From Isoperla grammatica (taxonomy: Eukaryota > Arthropoda > Insecta > Plecoptera > Perlodidae): a stretch of 64,000 nt of DNA. Shown here piece after piece: positions 54,806-64,000 of this stretch. The notes beneath the pieces were generated by a model. The model was not told where the DNA came from. It saw only the letters and a program-made list of their open reading frames with translations, and did not search any database. The position numbers were made by a program, and so were the translations under genes. The DNA lies in the NCBI GenBank assembly GCA_945910005.1, contig OX246737.1:78502431-78566430 (forward strand), read 5' to 3'. How positions within the stretch are numbered: the stretch's first letter is position 1; each line of letters begins with the position of its first letter.

Positions 54806-56664
54806 TTACAAAATACCTCCGAACCTCCAAGTGCGGTTATAAATGTGTACAGTTTCTGTTCGTACGGCCTTTAAATATTCCAGATTTAATCTGTAGGAAA
54901 GTCGATTTTTAATAATACACAGCGGATCACCGCCTGGTTCTTCGAAGTTCTTCTGCAGAAACCGAAATGCAGTAGATTTTCCGAGATTCAGTAAGAAGTT
55001 TGCCAACTGCCACTGCACGGGGGCGGCAGGCTCAAAGTCCAGTCCTCGCAGAAGGTCGAGCGTCGAAAGATGTCTTGAGCCAATAAGGCGTGTAATTATG
55101 TCTCGAACAAACGTCCATAAAGGAGTAACTTTAGAACATTCAAAAGAACGTGGAGAGTGGTGCCGGGAGAAGTGCACCACAAGCACTGTGGAGAGTCACG
55201 GATCCCCCATCGGTGTAGTCGGGCAGGCGATGCCACTGCGTCATGCAGCAGTCGCCAGCAGAGGTCGGCGTCGAAGCTAGTCGTCGGGAAAAGGTAGACA
55301 TGGTTCCAATGCACGTCCTCTTGTGCCAGTTCAGATCGTCCAGATAGAGTCGAAAGAGGTAGTTCACGTTGTCTGCACGTTTGGTAGAGTCTGCGTCTAT
55401 TGTCTACGTCCAACACACGTAGAGCGGCGTTTAATGTGGTCGTTGTGGCAAGGCAGACCGTATCCCATGCTTCCAGTACTGACCTGTGGAATGATTGTAA
55501 CCTGTGTAACCAGTCACTCCGAATTGGCTCGAGTACAAGTGAGTGGAAATCGTCAGCGTACCTATGGAGATTCAGTTCGTGAAGCACATATGGATGAGAT
55601 CTTTCGGCGTCGGGTGAAAGAATACTGGCTAGAAAACGTAGTCGAAAAGTCATGACTTTGCACTGGATGTTCGTGAGCCCGATACCTCCTACGCCAGGCT
55701 CAGCAAAGACGTGAGCGCGGTTGAGCCAGTGTCTGCCCCCCCACACGAACTTAATTAATTTAGTATGAATTGTATCAATAAACGTTTTGGGGGGTTGGAG
55801 AACAGATAGCGCGTGAACAAGTTTGGATCCTAATAGTTGGTTGGCGATAGTTCATTCCTCGTATTGTCGTGTGATTCCATTTAGAGTATCGGTCTATTCC
55901 GCGATTTATTGTTTCTGTCAGCGTCGTCCAGTTTTTGGTTTCCCATTGTGTAGAATTTCCAAAGTAAACACCGAGAACTTTGAGCCCATCACTATTCCAC
56001 TGGAAACCTAGAGGGTTGTCAGTTCGTCCCTGCCAGGACCCCGAAAAGAGACCGTTAGATTTAGCCGAGTTGAGCCTTGCACCAGAAGCGCACGCGTACG
56101 TTACGAACGCCGTGTGTAGTTCAGCGAAACCTCCATTATCAGTTAGAAAAATATATGCATCGTCGGCATAAGCTGAGGTGACAATGAATATCCTGGACCC
56201 AGGTATTTTAAGCCCGTAAGGTGCAAGAGTTTTACGGCAAAGAACTAGGAATGGTTCAATAGATAATGAGAACAAACATCCGGATATAGGATCTCCTTGT
56301 CGTATTCCACGACGAAGAGGGATAGGTGGAGTAAGAGAAGATTTTACTCGTATAGAGCATCTTGCGTTTGCGTACAGCATTCGTATGTAGGACATAAACC
56401 GACAACCGAAGCCAAACGATGACATGATTTTGAATAAGTAGTCATGTTCGACTCTATCGAACGCACTCGTTTGATCAAGTGATAGTATAGCTAGTGGCAG
56501 ATTGTTTCTGTTACAGTGGTCCAGTGTATCACGAGTAAGGTGGAGGTTGGAAAACAGTGACCTGCCTTGCACGCAGAACGTCTGGTCAGAGTGAACAATG
56601 TCACCCATTACTAAGTTGAGTTTGTTAGTTAAAGCTTTAGAAATTATTTTATAGTCGGTGTTTA
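54806..56664 (-). pseudogene. Tx1-like ORF2, 3' part (RT to C-terminus), unit A
   Basis: It resumes at TDYKIISKALTNKL directly after the Copia insertion and carries SLDQTSAFDRVEH, GIRQGDPISGCL and AYADDAYIF. A 2-nt deletion near 55848 (GATAGTTCATTCC for GATAATTCTCCTTCC) shifts the frame after HTTIRG, and a 1-nt deletion near 55143 shifts it again within the zinc-motif region. Three open pieces result (56704-55775, 55746-55096, 55186-54806). Confidence 0.85.
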
Positions 56665-56875
56665 TGTTAGAATTATTGTGGAATGACTTACTGCATGGAC
56701 ACACATAACGATAAATACTTTAGTTTAATTAAAGAATGTACAATTTTGCTATCATCACCTCAGCCGCCGACGTCGTTATCGGTTACCAAAACATCAACAA
56801 CAAGTTCACAAAGTTCTTTGGTTTCAAAGACTAACGTCTCTTAATGTTCAAGGAAGCGGTGAACAACTTCTAACA
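56665..56875 (-). repeat. Copia 3' LTR (211 bp)
   Basis: Begins TGTTAGAAGTTG and ends AATTCTAACA on the coding strand. Inverted TGTTAG...CTAACA ends give a 6-bp terminal palindrome. Identical to 61110-61320. Confidence 0.93.
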
Positions 56876-56884
56876 CTCCCCCTT
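56876..56884 (-). other. Copia polypurine tract
   Basis: AAGGGGGAG on the coding strand lies immediately upstream of the 3' LTR, the position expected for plus-strand priming. Confidence 0.8.
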
Positions 56885-56898
56885 GTTCATCACCTTCC

Positions 56899-59800
56899 TC
56901 ATGACATCTCGCACAATCCTATTTGGAACCGATGTTGGGCAGTCTTCCTTGGTGTGATTGTCTTCGTCATCATGTCTGCGAGGTTATCTTCTGTTGGTAC
57001 ATACGTGAATTCAAGTTGCCGAGACTCTACCTTTTCTCGCAAAAAGAAATGTTGAATGTCAATGTGTTTGCTTCTCTCTGAAGTTGTGTAATTTTTCGCC
57101 AGTGCGATAGCTCCCTGGTTGTCTGCCAAAACTGTCTGTGTGGTACATTTTAGTGTATCTGCACCTATCTCTTTCAAGAAGCTTTGCAGCCAGAGGACTT
57201 CTTTCGATGCATGGCTCATTGCAACGTACTCAGCTTCCACCGTCGAGAGTGCGGTCGTCCTCTGCTTCTTACTGCTCCATGATATTGCTGCGCCGGCTAA
57301 CATGAACAAATAACCATTAATAGATCTTCGATCTATTTTGCAGCTCGCCCAATCCGCATCGCAGAACGCTTTCATCTCTTCTCCGGTCCTTTTATACGTC
57401 AAACCTAAAGTTTTCGTCTGTTTGACATATCGTAGTATGTGCTTGACTCCTGTCCAGTGATCTCTACTCGGTCGATCATTGAACTGGCTCATATATGCGA
57501 CAGAAAATGCCAGGTCGGGTCTTGTTCCTCCTGCAAGATACAACAATCCTCCAACTGCTCGCCTGTACTGGTAGGCTCCGTCTCCAGTCATAACTTCGTT
57601 CTCTGTCGCCTTGTTGAACTTCATTCCAGGATCAAGTGGCGTTGATGCCCCTTTGGCGTCTTCCATCCCGAATGTGTTCAGTAGTTCTCGGACATAAGTT
57701 GTTTGGTCTAGAGTTAGTGAACCATCTTCTTTTCTGTCCACACGCATAGATAGTATATGTTTCGCTCTTCCCAAGTCTTTTATGTTAAATTCTTTGCCTA
57801 TTTTTGTTATAAATGTCTTGATTATTTCTTCGTCTTTGGATATCATCAACAAATCATCAACGTATACGCCTACGATGAAGTCACGATCTTCATTAAAATA
57901 AATGCATGGATCAGCCTTCGATCGTTGAAGTCCACTTAATTGAAGGAACTCGTCGAGTTTTGTGTTCCACTCTCTTCCCGATTGATGCAAACCATAAAGA
58001 CTCTTCTTCAGCATACATACTTCGTCTCTTCTTCCTGTCTTGCACCATGGACTTGGCTGTTCCATATAAACTTCTTCCTTCAATGTTCCATTTAGATATG
58101 CCGCTGTGACATCGAGTTGATGTACTTCCCAGTTTCGTTCAGCTGCCAACGCCAGGAGGATTCTAATTGACTTTATCTTCACAACTGGAGAATACGTATC
58201 GTGATAGTCGATGCCTTCTACTTGCGTATGTCCCTGTGCGACCAATCTAGCTTTGTATCTGTCCAGATTTCCATCTTCGTCAAATTTCTTTTTAAGGATC
58301 CATTTACATCTGACAATCCGTCTTCCATTTGGTCGTGGGACTAGAACCCATGTCTCATTCCGACTTAGATTATCTAACTCCTCTTGAATAGCAGCTTCCC
58401 ATTTCCCAGCATCAGGTCTGGATAAAGCTTCTTCCACTGTACTAGGATCTTGTTCGGTATCCTGTTGCACATCTGCATTGCAGGCATAACATTTCTTCTC
58501 CTGCGTCTTCTTCTTAGCCAGTCGTTCCGAACGTCTTGGAATTACGTCCACGTCAAAATTTCGATCAACAACAGTTTGCGATTCAATTAACATAGGGTGG
58601 TTTTCATTCATCTCCCCCATGTCATCAACCTGCTGCTCTCGTTCTGCATTTCCATGTCTATCTGCGGGATGCGTCTCGTCTTCCACGCTCTTCACGCTAA
58701 ACAGAATATCTTCTTCACAATCAGTACTTGTACGCGGGGTTGTTTTATTTGTCGTTGTCTTACATGGAAATGAATACTCGTCAAATACCACATTTCGACA
58801 CACAAATATTTCGTCGGTTTTCATGTTCCATAATTTGTAACCCTTAACACCGTCAGGATATCCTATTAGCACACACTCTTCTGACTTTGCATCAAGCTTC
58901 GATTTCTTCTTTCTTGGATTTACAACACACCAAGCCTTACATCCATAGACTCGTGTGTGGTTTAGTTTCGGTTCTTTTCCCAACCATAAACTCTCTGGCA
59001 CCTTCCCGTCAACGGCATTAGACGGACATTTGTTTCTAATGTAGCATGCCGTATTAAGTGCGTCAGCCCATAATGTTTTTGAAATACCAGATTCAATTAG
59101 TAAACATCTCGTCATGTCCATTATTGTTTGATTCATTCTTTCAGCAACTCCATTTTGTTGCGGAGTTCCAGGAACTGTGGTCTGCCGTTGAATGCCATAA
59201 CGCTTCAGATAAGCATTGAATTCATTACTGATATATTCACCACCATTGTCACTTCTTAACACTTTCACCTGCCTTCCATGCTTATTTTCGGCCATTCGAC
59301 GGTATTCATCAAACTTGTTGAGGACATCACTCTTCTTCTTTATGGGAAACACCACAGTGTACCTCGTGTAGTCATCAATAAAAGTGACGAAGTAATTTGA
59401 ACCACCTTTTGATCTAGGTTCTACTTTACCAACTACATCTGAATGGATCAACTCCAGTGGCGCTGTTGCTCGAGTAGCTTCTCCTACAGCGAAACTCTTG
59501 CATTTCAGTTTTCCCAGGGTACAAACTTCACAATTGACCACTTCTCCTTCATTCTTCTTCTTCTGGTTTTTATTTGGTTTGTTACAATCGATTAATGTTT
59601 CTACTGCGTCTAGATGAAGATGACCTAATCTTCTGTGCCACAGGGATCTGTTATTTCCCTTTGTGAATTTAGCCTTGGGAACAACTTCTTCTAATTTGTA
59701 CAGTCTTCCCTCGCGAAAAGCTGTGAGTATAACAACTCCATTTTTCTCTAAAACTTGTGCTTTTCCATTTTTGAAAACGACTTCTAACCCTCTTTCTTCC

Positions 59801-60924
59801 AGCCTTCCAACTGAAATAAGGTTGCTATCCAAATTTGGTGCAAACAAGATATTATTCAACTGCATGTTAATTCCTCCATTCTTCTTGTTTAGAATAAATT
59901 CTGCATGTCCAGTCCCTAAAACATCTAACTTCTCTCCATTTGCAACTTCTATGTTTGATTTACATTCCTTGAATGAATGCAATTTACTTCTGCATGGTGT
60001 CATATGCTCAGTGGCAGCACTATCTAAATACCAGACAAGGGGATTAAAGTTCATATTATCTGTTGCTCTAAGTGCTTTGCCAGCCACCTTCTTGACTTGT
60101 TGAACAGCTGGCTTGCTTCTTTCATGCCCACTGTTTTCACCACCTGGACAGTCTCTAGCTATATGACCCCATTCACCACAGCAGTAACAACGCACTCGTC
60201 GTCGATCGTTGTTATTTCCATGGGAATTTTCGTCTTTGCTGTCAATTCTTCTTCTTTCGTTAGCTGAGAATCTCCGCGGGAATTTCTTCTTCTTACTATT
60301 TGTGAAAAGTGCTTTTGCTTCTCCTTCTTCTTCTTCTTGAACACTTTTCTTATCTTCTTCACGTCGCAGTATTCTCTTTTCTTCAACAAGTAGCCTAGCC
60401 TTTACCTTCTTCGTCGAAAGGTCATTCTCATCTTGCTCTAGATTGAGAATGAGTGGCTCATACGAACTAGGAAGCCCCATAAGCATTACCATAGCTACTT
60501 CCTTATCGTTAAAACCATACCCACTACTTGTCAGTTTTCGATGCAGATCCATTAGACGTCCTAGATAACTTTTCGTGTTTTCGTTTTGTCTCATTTGAAC
60601 ATTAAAGAAGTCGCGCATTAACTGGAGAATGTGTAAGAGACCATACTTTGAATGTATTTCTTCTAAAATCTCCCACGCTTCCTTCGCACTTGTACAACTA
60701 CCAATGTCGTCTAAATAATTGTCTTCGACAACAAGAAACAAAAATGTCAGAGCACGATTGTTTTTCTTTTTATCTTCGTTATTTATGGTATCTCCGAAAC
60801 CTGGATCTATTGCATCCCAGCAATCTTTTTGGACTAGCGCTGCTTTCGCTCGTATTGACCAAGTGTGGTATATATCTGAGGTTAATCGGGGAATTTTAAA
60901 TTCGTCCATTGTGATAATGTGCAC
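56899..60924 (-). CDS. Copia gag-pol polyprotein, intact (1341 aa)
   Basis: One uninterrupted frame encodes all retrotransposition proteins. Gag occupies about residues 1-240 (UBN2-type capsid region with LMRDFFNVQM and GLPSSYEPLI). The CCHC knuckle is C246-X2-C249-X4-H254-X4-C259. Protease has the WYLDSAATEHM active site (Asp301). Integrase has the HHCC finger (H430, H435, C465, C468) and a DD35E triad of D496, D559 and E595. RT has HQLDVTAAYLNG, SLYGLHQSGREW and YVDD at 1021-1024. RNase H has FCDADWASC, STVEAEYVA and ADNQGA with Asp/Glu residues in place, to KHIDIQHFFLRE. The order PR-IN-RT-RH defines Ty1/Copia. Met6 (MDEFKIP) is a likelier start than Met1. Confidence 0.95.
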   Translation of the reverse strand: MHIITMDEFKIPRLTSDIYHTWSIRAKAALVQKDCWDAIDPGFGDTINNEDKKKNNRALTFLFLVVEDNYLDDIGSCTSAKEAWEILEEIHSKYGLLHILQLMRDFFNVQMRQNENTKSYLGRLMDLHRKLTSSGYGFNDKEVAMVMLMGLPSSYEPLILNLEQDENDLSTKKVKARLLVEEKRILRREEDKKSVQEEEEGEAKALFTNSKKKKFPRRFSANERRRIDSKDENSHGNNNDRRRVRCYCCGEWGHIARDCPGGENSGHERSKPAVQQVKKVAGKALRATDNMNFNPLVWYLDSAATEHMTPCRSKLHSFKECKSNIEVANGEKLDVLGTGHAEFILNKKNGGINMQLNNILFAPNLDSNLISVGRLEERGLEVVFKNGKAQVLEKNGVVILTAFREGRLYKLEEVVPKAKFTKGNNRSLWHRRLGHLHLDAVETLIDCNKPNKNQKKKNEGEVVNCEVCTLGKLKCKSFAVGEATRATAPLELIHSDVVGKVEPRSKGGSNYFVTFIDDYTRYTVVFPIKKKSDVLNKFDEYRRMAENKHGRQVKVLRSDNGGEYISNEFNAYLKRYGIQRQTTVPGTPQQNGVAERMNQTIMDMTRCLLIESGISKTLWADALNTACYIRNKCPSNAVDGKVPESLWLGKEPKLNHTRVYGCKAWCVVNPRKKKSKLDAKSEECVLIGYPDGVKGYKLWNMKTDEIFVCRNVVFDEYSFPCKTTTNKTTPRTSTDCEEDILFSVKSVEDETHPADRHGNAEREQQVDDMGEMNENHPMLIESQTVVDRNFDVDVIPRRSERLAKKKTQEKKCYACNADVQQDTEQDPSTVEEALSRPDAGKWEAAIQEELDNLSRNETWVLVPRPNGRRIVRCKWILKKKFDEDGNLDRYKARLVAQGHTQVEGIDYHDTYSPVVKIKSIRILLALAAERNWEVHQLDVTAAYLNGTLKEEVYMEQPSPWCKTGRRDEVCMLKKSLYGLHQSGREWNTKLDEFLQLSGLQRSKADPCIYFNEDRDFIVGVYVDDLLMISKDEEIIKTFITKIGKEFNIKDLGRAKHILSMRVDRKEDGSLTLDQTTYVRELLNTFGMEDAKGASTPLDPGMKFNKATENEVMTGDGAYQYRRAVGGLLYLAGGTRPDLAFSVAYMSQFNDRPSRDHWTGVKHILRYVKQTKTLGLTYKRTGEEMKAFCDADWASCKIDRRSINGYLFMLAGAAISWSSKKQRTTALSTVEAEYVAMSHASKEVLWLQSFLKEIGADTLKCTTQTVLADNQGAIALAKNYTTSERSKHIDIQHFFLREKVESRQLEFTYVPTEDNLADMMTKTITPRKTAQHRFQIGLCEMS

Positions 60925-61095
60925 TCAGCTCACAATATAGACGGACAGATATTTATTTTGTTTTCGTTACGTCAACCAGAAAAACAAAATGTTGTGGTGG
61001 CACTCAGCTTCCAACAACACCAAGCAGTTTATAATAAATCAAAGTAAAATATTACTTACATGTTAGTGATCCATTCTGTTTCAGCCTTGGGTGTT

Positions 61096-61109
61096 CTGGG
61101 CCCATAACC
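61096..61109 (-). other. Copia primer-binding site matching the iMet-tRNA anticodon arm
   Basis: The coding strand reads GGTTATGGGCCCAG directly after the 5' LTR. Its complement, CTGGGCCCATAACC, is the anticodon stem-loop of eukaryotic initiator tRNA-Met (CAU anticodon). This fits the half-tRNA priming known for Drosophila copia and Ty5, rather than priming from the 3' CCA end. Confidence 0.8.
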
Positions 61110-61320
61110 TGTTAGAATTATTGTGGAATGACTTACTGCATGGACACACATAACGATAAATACTTTAGTTTAATTAAAGAATGTACAATTTTGCTATCAT
61201 CACCTCAGCCGCCGACGTCGTTATCGGTTACCAAAACATCAACAACAAGTTCACAAAGTTCTTTGGTTTCAAAGACTAACGTCTCTTAATGTTCAAGGAA
61301 GCGGTGAACAACTTCTAACA
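61110..61320 (-). repeat. Copia 5' LTR (211 bp)
   Basis: Identical to the 3' LTR. Followed on the coding strand by the PBS and a leader of about 185 bp before the gag-pol start. The U3/R/U5 borders were not resolved. Confidence 0.93.
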
Positions 61321-62886
61321 GTTTAAAAGTGAGATCGGTCTCCAATTTTGTATCTGCACACGATCACCTTTCTTGGGAATATGCACAAGCACTGACATTT
61401 GCATAGATCGTGGTAGAGTCGAACGTTCGACTGCAGTTTCGAACACCTTGTAATACAGTTTGCGAATAACGTTCCAGAAATGTAAGTAAAATTCTACGGT
61501 CAAACCGTCTGACCCACACGATTTTCCTTTTGTTAATTGTTCGAGAGCCACCCGCAACTCTGCAACTGTAGGCATGGCGTCAAGCTTGTTCCTAGCAGCG
61601 TCGGAGATTTTCGGGAGGTCGGCAAAAAGATGAGGGACGTTCAAATTGTTGTTTCCAGGGTTAGAATATAGCTGCTGGAAATGACTTCGCACATGTGTAC
61701 GAATACCAGCAGCGTCTTTCGAAACGGTACCCCCAATTTCAAGACAAGAAAGTTGAGTAGGTGAGTGGCGCACCATTCCGTACTGATAGAAAAAGGGTGT
61801 AGCAGTATTACCGTATTGGAGCATGTTGGCAGACTCTACAGCGGCAGTGGCGTGGGCTTCCGAGTAGTGGATTCTTCGTACTTGAGCGGCACAAGCATTG
61901 AGCTCAATACATTCTTGCTCGGACAAGTTTGATTTAGATTTAAGATTGTAAAGATTACGCTCAAGATCTTTGAGCGTGCTTGTTTTCTCGTGAAAACGGT
62001 GGGCTGTGTATCGTTGGGTGGCTAATCTTATTTCGTTTTTTAACCCTTCCCAACACACGAAGGGATCGGTTTCATTACACTTGTCAGAGAAGGTTGTAAT
62101 CAGCGCGCACACTACTGAGGTGTAGAAGGTGTCCTGTAAGAGCATATTGTTGAACTTCCAATAGGGAGATTTATGAGAGACGGTGAGAGGGAGTTCAAGA
62201 GAAAACACTACACAACAGTGGTCCGAAAATGACGGTATTATTTTAGGCAGCACCGCGAATCCAATGTTGGAAGCCTGGATATAAAACCTGTCCAGACGAG
62301 CTCTTGGGCGTCGGACGTGAGTGCCTACATACGTGTATGCAAGCTCTCGAGGGTTCGAAGTCCGCCACACGTCTTGAAAATTCTCTTTGGACAGGATGGT
62401 AGCCAGGCGCTGCGCTAGACTTCGACGATTTTCCACACAGCCGGAACGATCAAGTGGGTCAATGGTAAGGTTCCAATCTCCCCCCAATATAACCACATGG
62501 CTATGATGAACACTGGAGAGATACCTGTCGAGTGAAAGCAGCACCGGTACAGCGATGTTGTTGTCATGGGGTAGATAAACATTAACCAGGTGGCATTGTC
62601 GTCCGTCCAATTGAACCTGAGCACATTGCGCATAGCCGGGAACAAGAATGTTTGTAGAGTCGAACGGCGTTTTTGACGCTATCAAAGTGCCACTGCTGTT
62701 CTGGACATCCGAGTTTATTGCAAAGTTGTAGGTTTTGTTTAAAAATTCGTAAGTAGGGGAAGAAGAAAGGTTTGTTTCTTGAATAAAAAATACGTCAGAT
62801 CGTAGTCTACGGAGGAAATTTGTAAGAGCGATTTGTTTCATGTCACTTTTCATACCACGTATGTTTAAGGACATAAAATTGACCAT
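61321..62886 (-). pseudogene. Tx1-like ORF2, 5' part (endonuclease to RT start), unit A
   Basis: 522 native codons from MVNFMSLNIRG to NWRPISLLN, cut by the Copia insertion. The endonuclease motifs (Asn, FIQETN, ILGGDWNL, SFSDHCC) are intact, and the Leu codon that is mutated in B and C is normal here (NEIRLATQRY). RT continues at 56664. Confidence 0.85.
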
Positions 62887-62898
62887 TTTGAAAGGAGA

Positions 62899-64000
62899 TT
62901 AAGAATTTGTTTGGGGTATAAACCCTGATTCAGCGGCCATGGATTTTAATATCCGCGCAATCCGTTTTTTTAAATTTAAGTCATGTGTGTTTTGAGCAGT
63001 CTTTTCCAGTTCCACGTAGAACGATTCTACATTGTCAGAGTAGGATTTAACAATTGGTAAAATTTTCTTAAAATGCTATGCATTTTTAAGAAAAGCCTTA
63101 ATGTTCTCCGCCGTTATAGATCCTTCTTTGGTTCTCGAATCAGTCGACTGCATAAACTCTTCCGATAGAAAAGAGTCGTTTGATGCTAACGACTCGCAGT
63201 CGGACTGAGCGTCATCGTCAAGTCGCGATCGTTTGTTTGAAGGTTGATGTAGAACAATTGGCGAGGAGAAAGACGGTTGATGAGCGACAGTAGGTGAAGA
63301 CAGAGACAGTTCCTTAACCTCCGGTATGGGAGGAAGTGAATGTTTGTTTAAAGGTTGGTTCACAAAAACAGGTGAAGAGATAGTGGGTTCCTGTTCTTCA
63401 ACCTCCGGGAGGGGAAGAGGCGTACATTTATTCAATGGTTGGTTTACGATAATAGGAGAGGAGATAGACGGTTCTTCGACCTCCTTAACGTAAGGAGGAG
63501 GAGGCGGTGGAAGGGTTGTTGTGTGGTATTGAGCTAGTCGTTGCAGTGACGATTTGGCCTTGACCTCTAGAATTGAAGAAGAGGTATTCAGTTGGTCCGT
63601 CTTACCACCGTCACTACCGGCCGGCGCGGCATGAAGAATAGGGACGCAGGGTCGGAGAGTTAGTGATTCACGCGGTGCGCCACTCACAGTTTGAGCGAAG
63701 GTGGGCTTTCCAGGTGGCAAGGGGGGATAGTTTAAAGTAGACGGTAAGTTGGATGTCGACGGAACGACACGAGGGTTCTGCATTTGAAGGTTGGGTTGTT
63801 TAGGAGTCGATTGCTTGCAGTTCCTGGAGACGTGTCCCTTCTCGTTACACGTAAGACACGTCACGTCCTCCATAGTAATGAAAACAATTACCTTTACGTT
63901 GTCCTTCTCGAAGTGTAGCGCATCGGGCACTTTGGATATATCCCTAAAGACAACATACGCCAGTTTTCGGAACGATTTGATATGAGAACAACCAGTGAGC
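62899..64000 (-). pseudogene. Tx1-like ORF1, partial at window edge, unit A
   Basis: It is open from the window edge (...CSHIKSFRKLAYVVF) through the CCHC knuckle (CLTCNEKGHVSRNC) and proline-rich repeats to LKNA, where AGG has become TAG at 63076. The native C-terminal ~44 residues follow in frame down to 62899. The start codon lies beyond 64000. Confidence 0.8.

Larger units (their letters stand above)
56665..61320 (-). mobile_element. Complete Ty1/Copia LTR retrotransposon (4656 bp)
   Basis: Two 211-bp LTRs (61110-61320 is the 5' LTR on the coding strand, 56665-56875 the 3' LTR) are identical base for base as far as I can read. They have TG...CA ends and a perfect 5-bp duplication GTTTA at 56660-56664 and 61321-61325. 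The sister Tx1 units show the empty site with one GTTTA. PBS, PPT and a single gag-pol frame are all present. Identical LTRs and an open frame indicate a very recent insertion. Confidence 0.95.
54676..64000 (-). mobile_element. Tx1-like unit A, split by a Copia element, runs off the window
   Basis: Minus-strand pieces: ORF1 from beyond 64000 to 62899, ORF2 from 62886 to 61321, Copia insertion 61320-56665, ORF2 continuing 56664-54806, 3' UTR to 54676. The 5' UTR lies outside the window. The unit has its own set of lesions and lacks the nonsense codon shared by B and C. Confidence 0.85.

Noticed and set aside
61096..61109. A tRNA gene for initiator Met
   Set aside because: Only the anticodon-arm segment is present and it abuts the LTR. 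It is a primer-binding site.

Overview
The window is repeat-dominated, AT-rich eukaryotic DNA, most likely from an invertebrate animal. The evidence is the set of non-LTR retrotransposon clades, a Copia element that appears to prime from the anticodon arm of initiator tRNA-Met, a 5S-headed SINE, and many TIR elements. I see no convincing host gene, functional RNA gene, operon or CRISPR. Almost every long reading frame belongs to a mobile element. The species cannot be named from the sequence.

Layout. 1-4140: sparse DNA with small inverted-repeat elements, a 0.9-kb TIR element (1667-2582) and a hAT-like MITE rich in TAGATAA (3479-4133). 4140-13300: a decayed minus-strand non-LTR element, split by a 2.85-kb foldback-type insertion (5613-8466, CTT duplicated) and by a plus-strand 5'-truncated non-LTR element (8950-10702) that keeps an open 539-residue RT frame. 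14166-15100: inverted second copy of the 0.9-kb TIR element. 15103-16890: a 337-bp repeat family arranged as a 1.45-kb inverted repeat.

17284-26218 and 30731-35187 are two copies of one unnamed TIR element ('element X' here; ends TAGACC, 3-bp duplications ATA and GTA, built from ~320-bp tandem monomers). Copy 1 carries a 6.66-kb foldback element (17973-24630) made almost wholly of about 100 monomers of 62 bp in two opposed arms; copy 2 is its empty site. Copy 2 has three other insertions (two Helitron-like, one with TTAA duplications) and itself sits inside a 43-bp minisatellite (29450-30730). A non-LTR fragment (26305-27500) and a 5S-derived SINE (28990-29340) lie between the copies. A 124-bp tandem repeat follows at 35211-35700.

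36838-64000 is a head-to-tail, minus-strand array of a Tx1-like (L1 group) non-LTR retrotransposon: units E (remnant), D, C, B and A from left to right, joined at (GATA)n tracts. ORF1 carries a CCHC knuckle and proline-rich repeats; ORF2 carries endonuclease, RT and a C-terminal zinc motif. No unit has an intact ORF2. B and C are almost identical, share a nonsense codon, and look like products of unequal crossover. Unit A is split by a complete, apparently young Copia element (56665-61320) with identical 211-bp LTRs, a 5-bp GTTTA duplication and an uninterrupted 1341-residue gag-pol frame.
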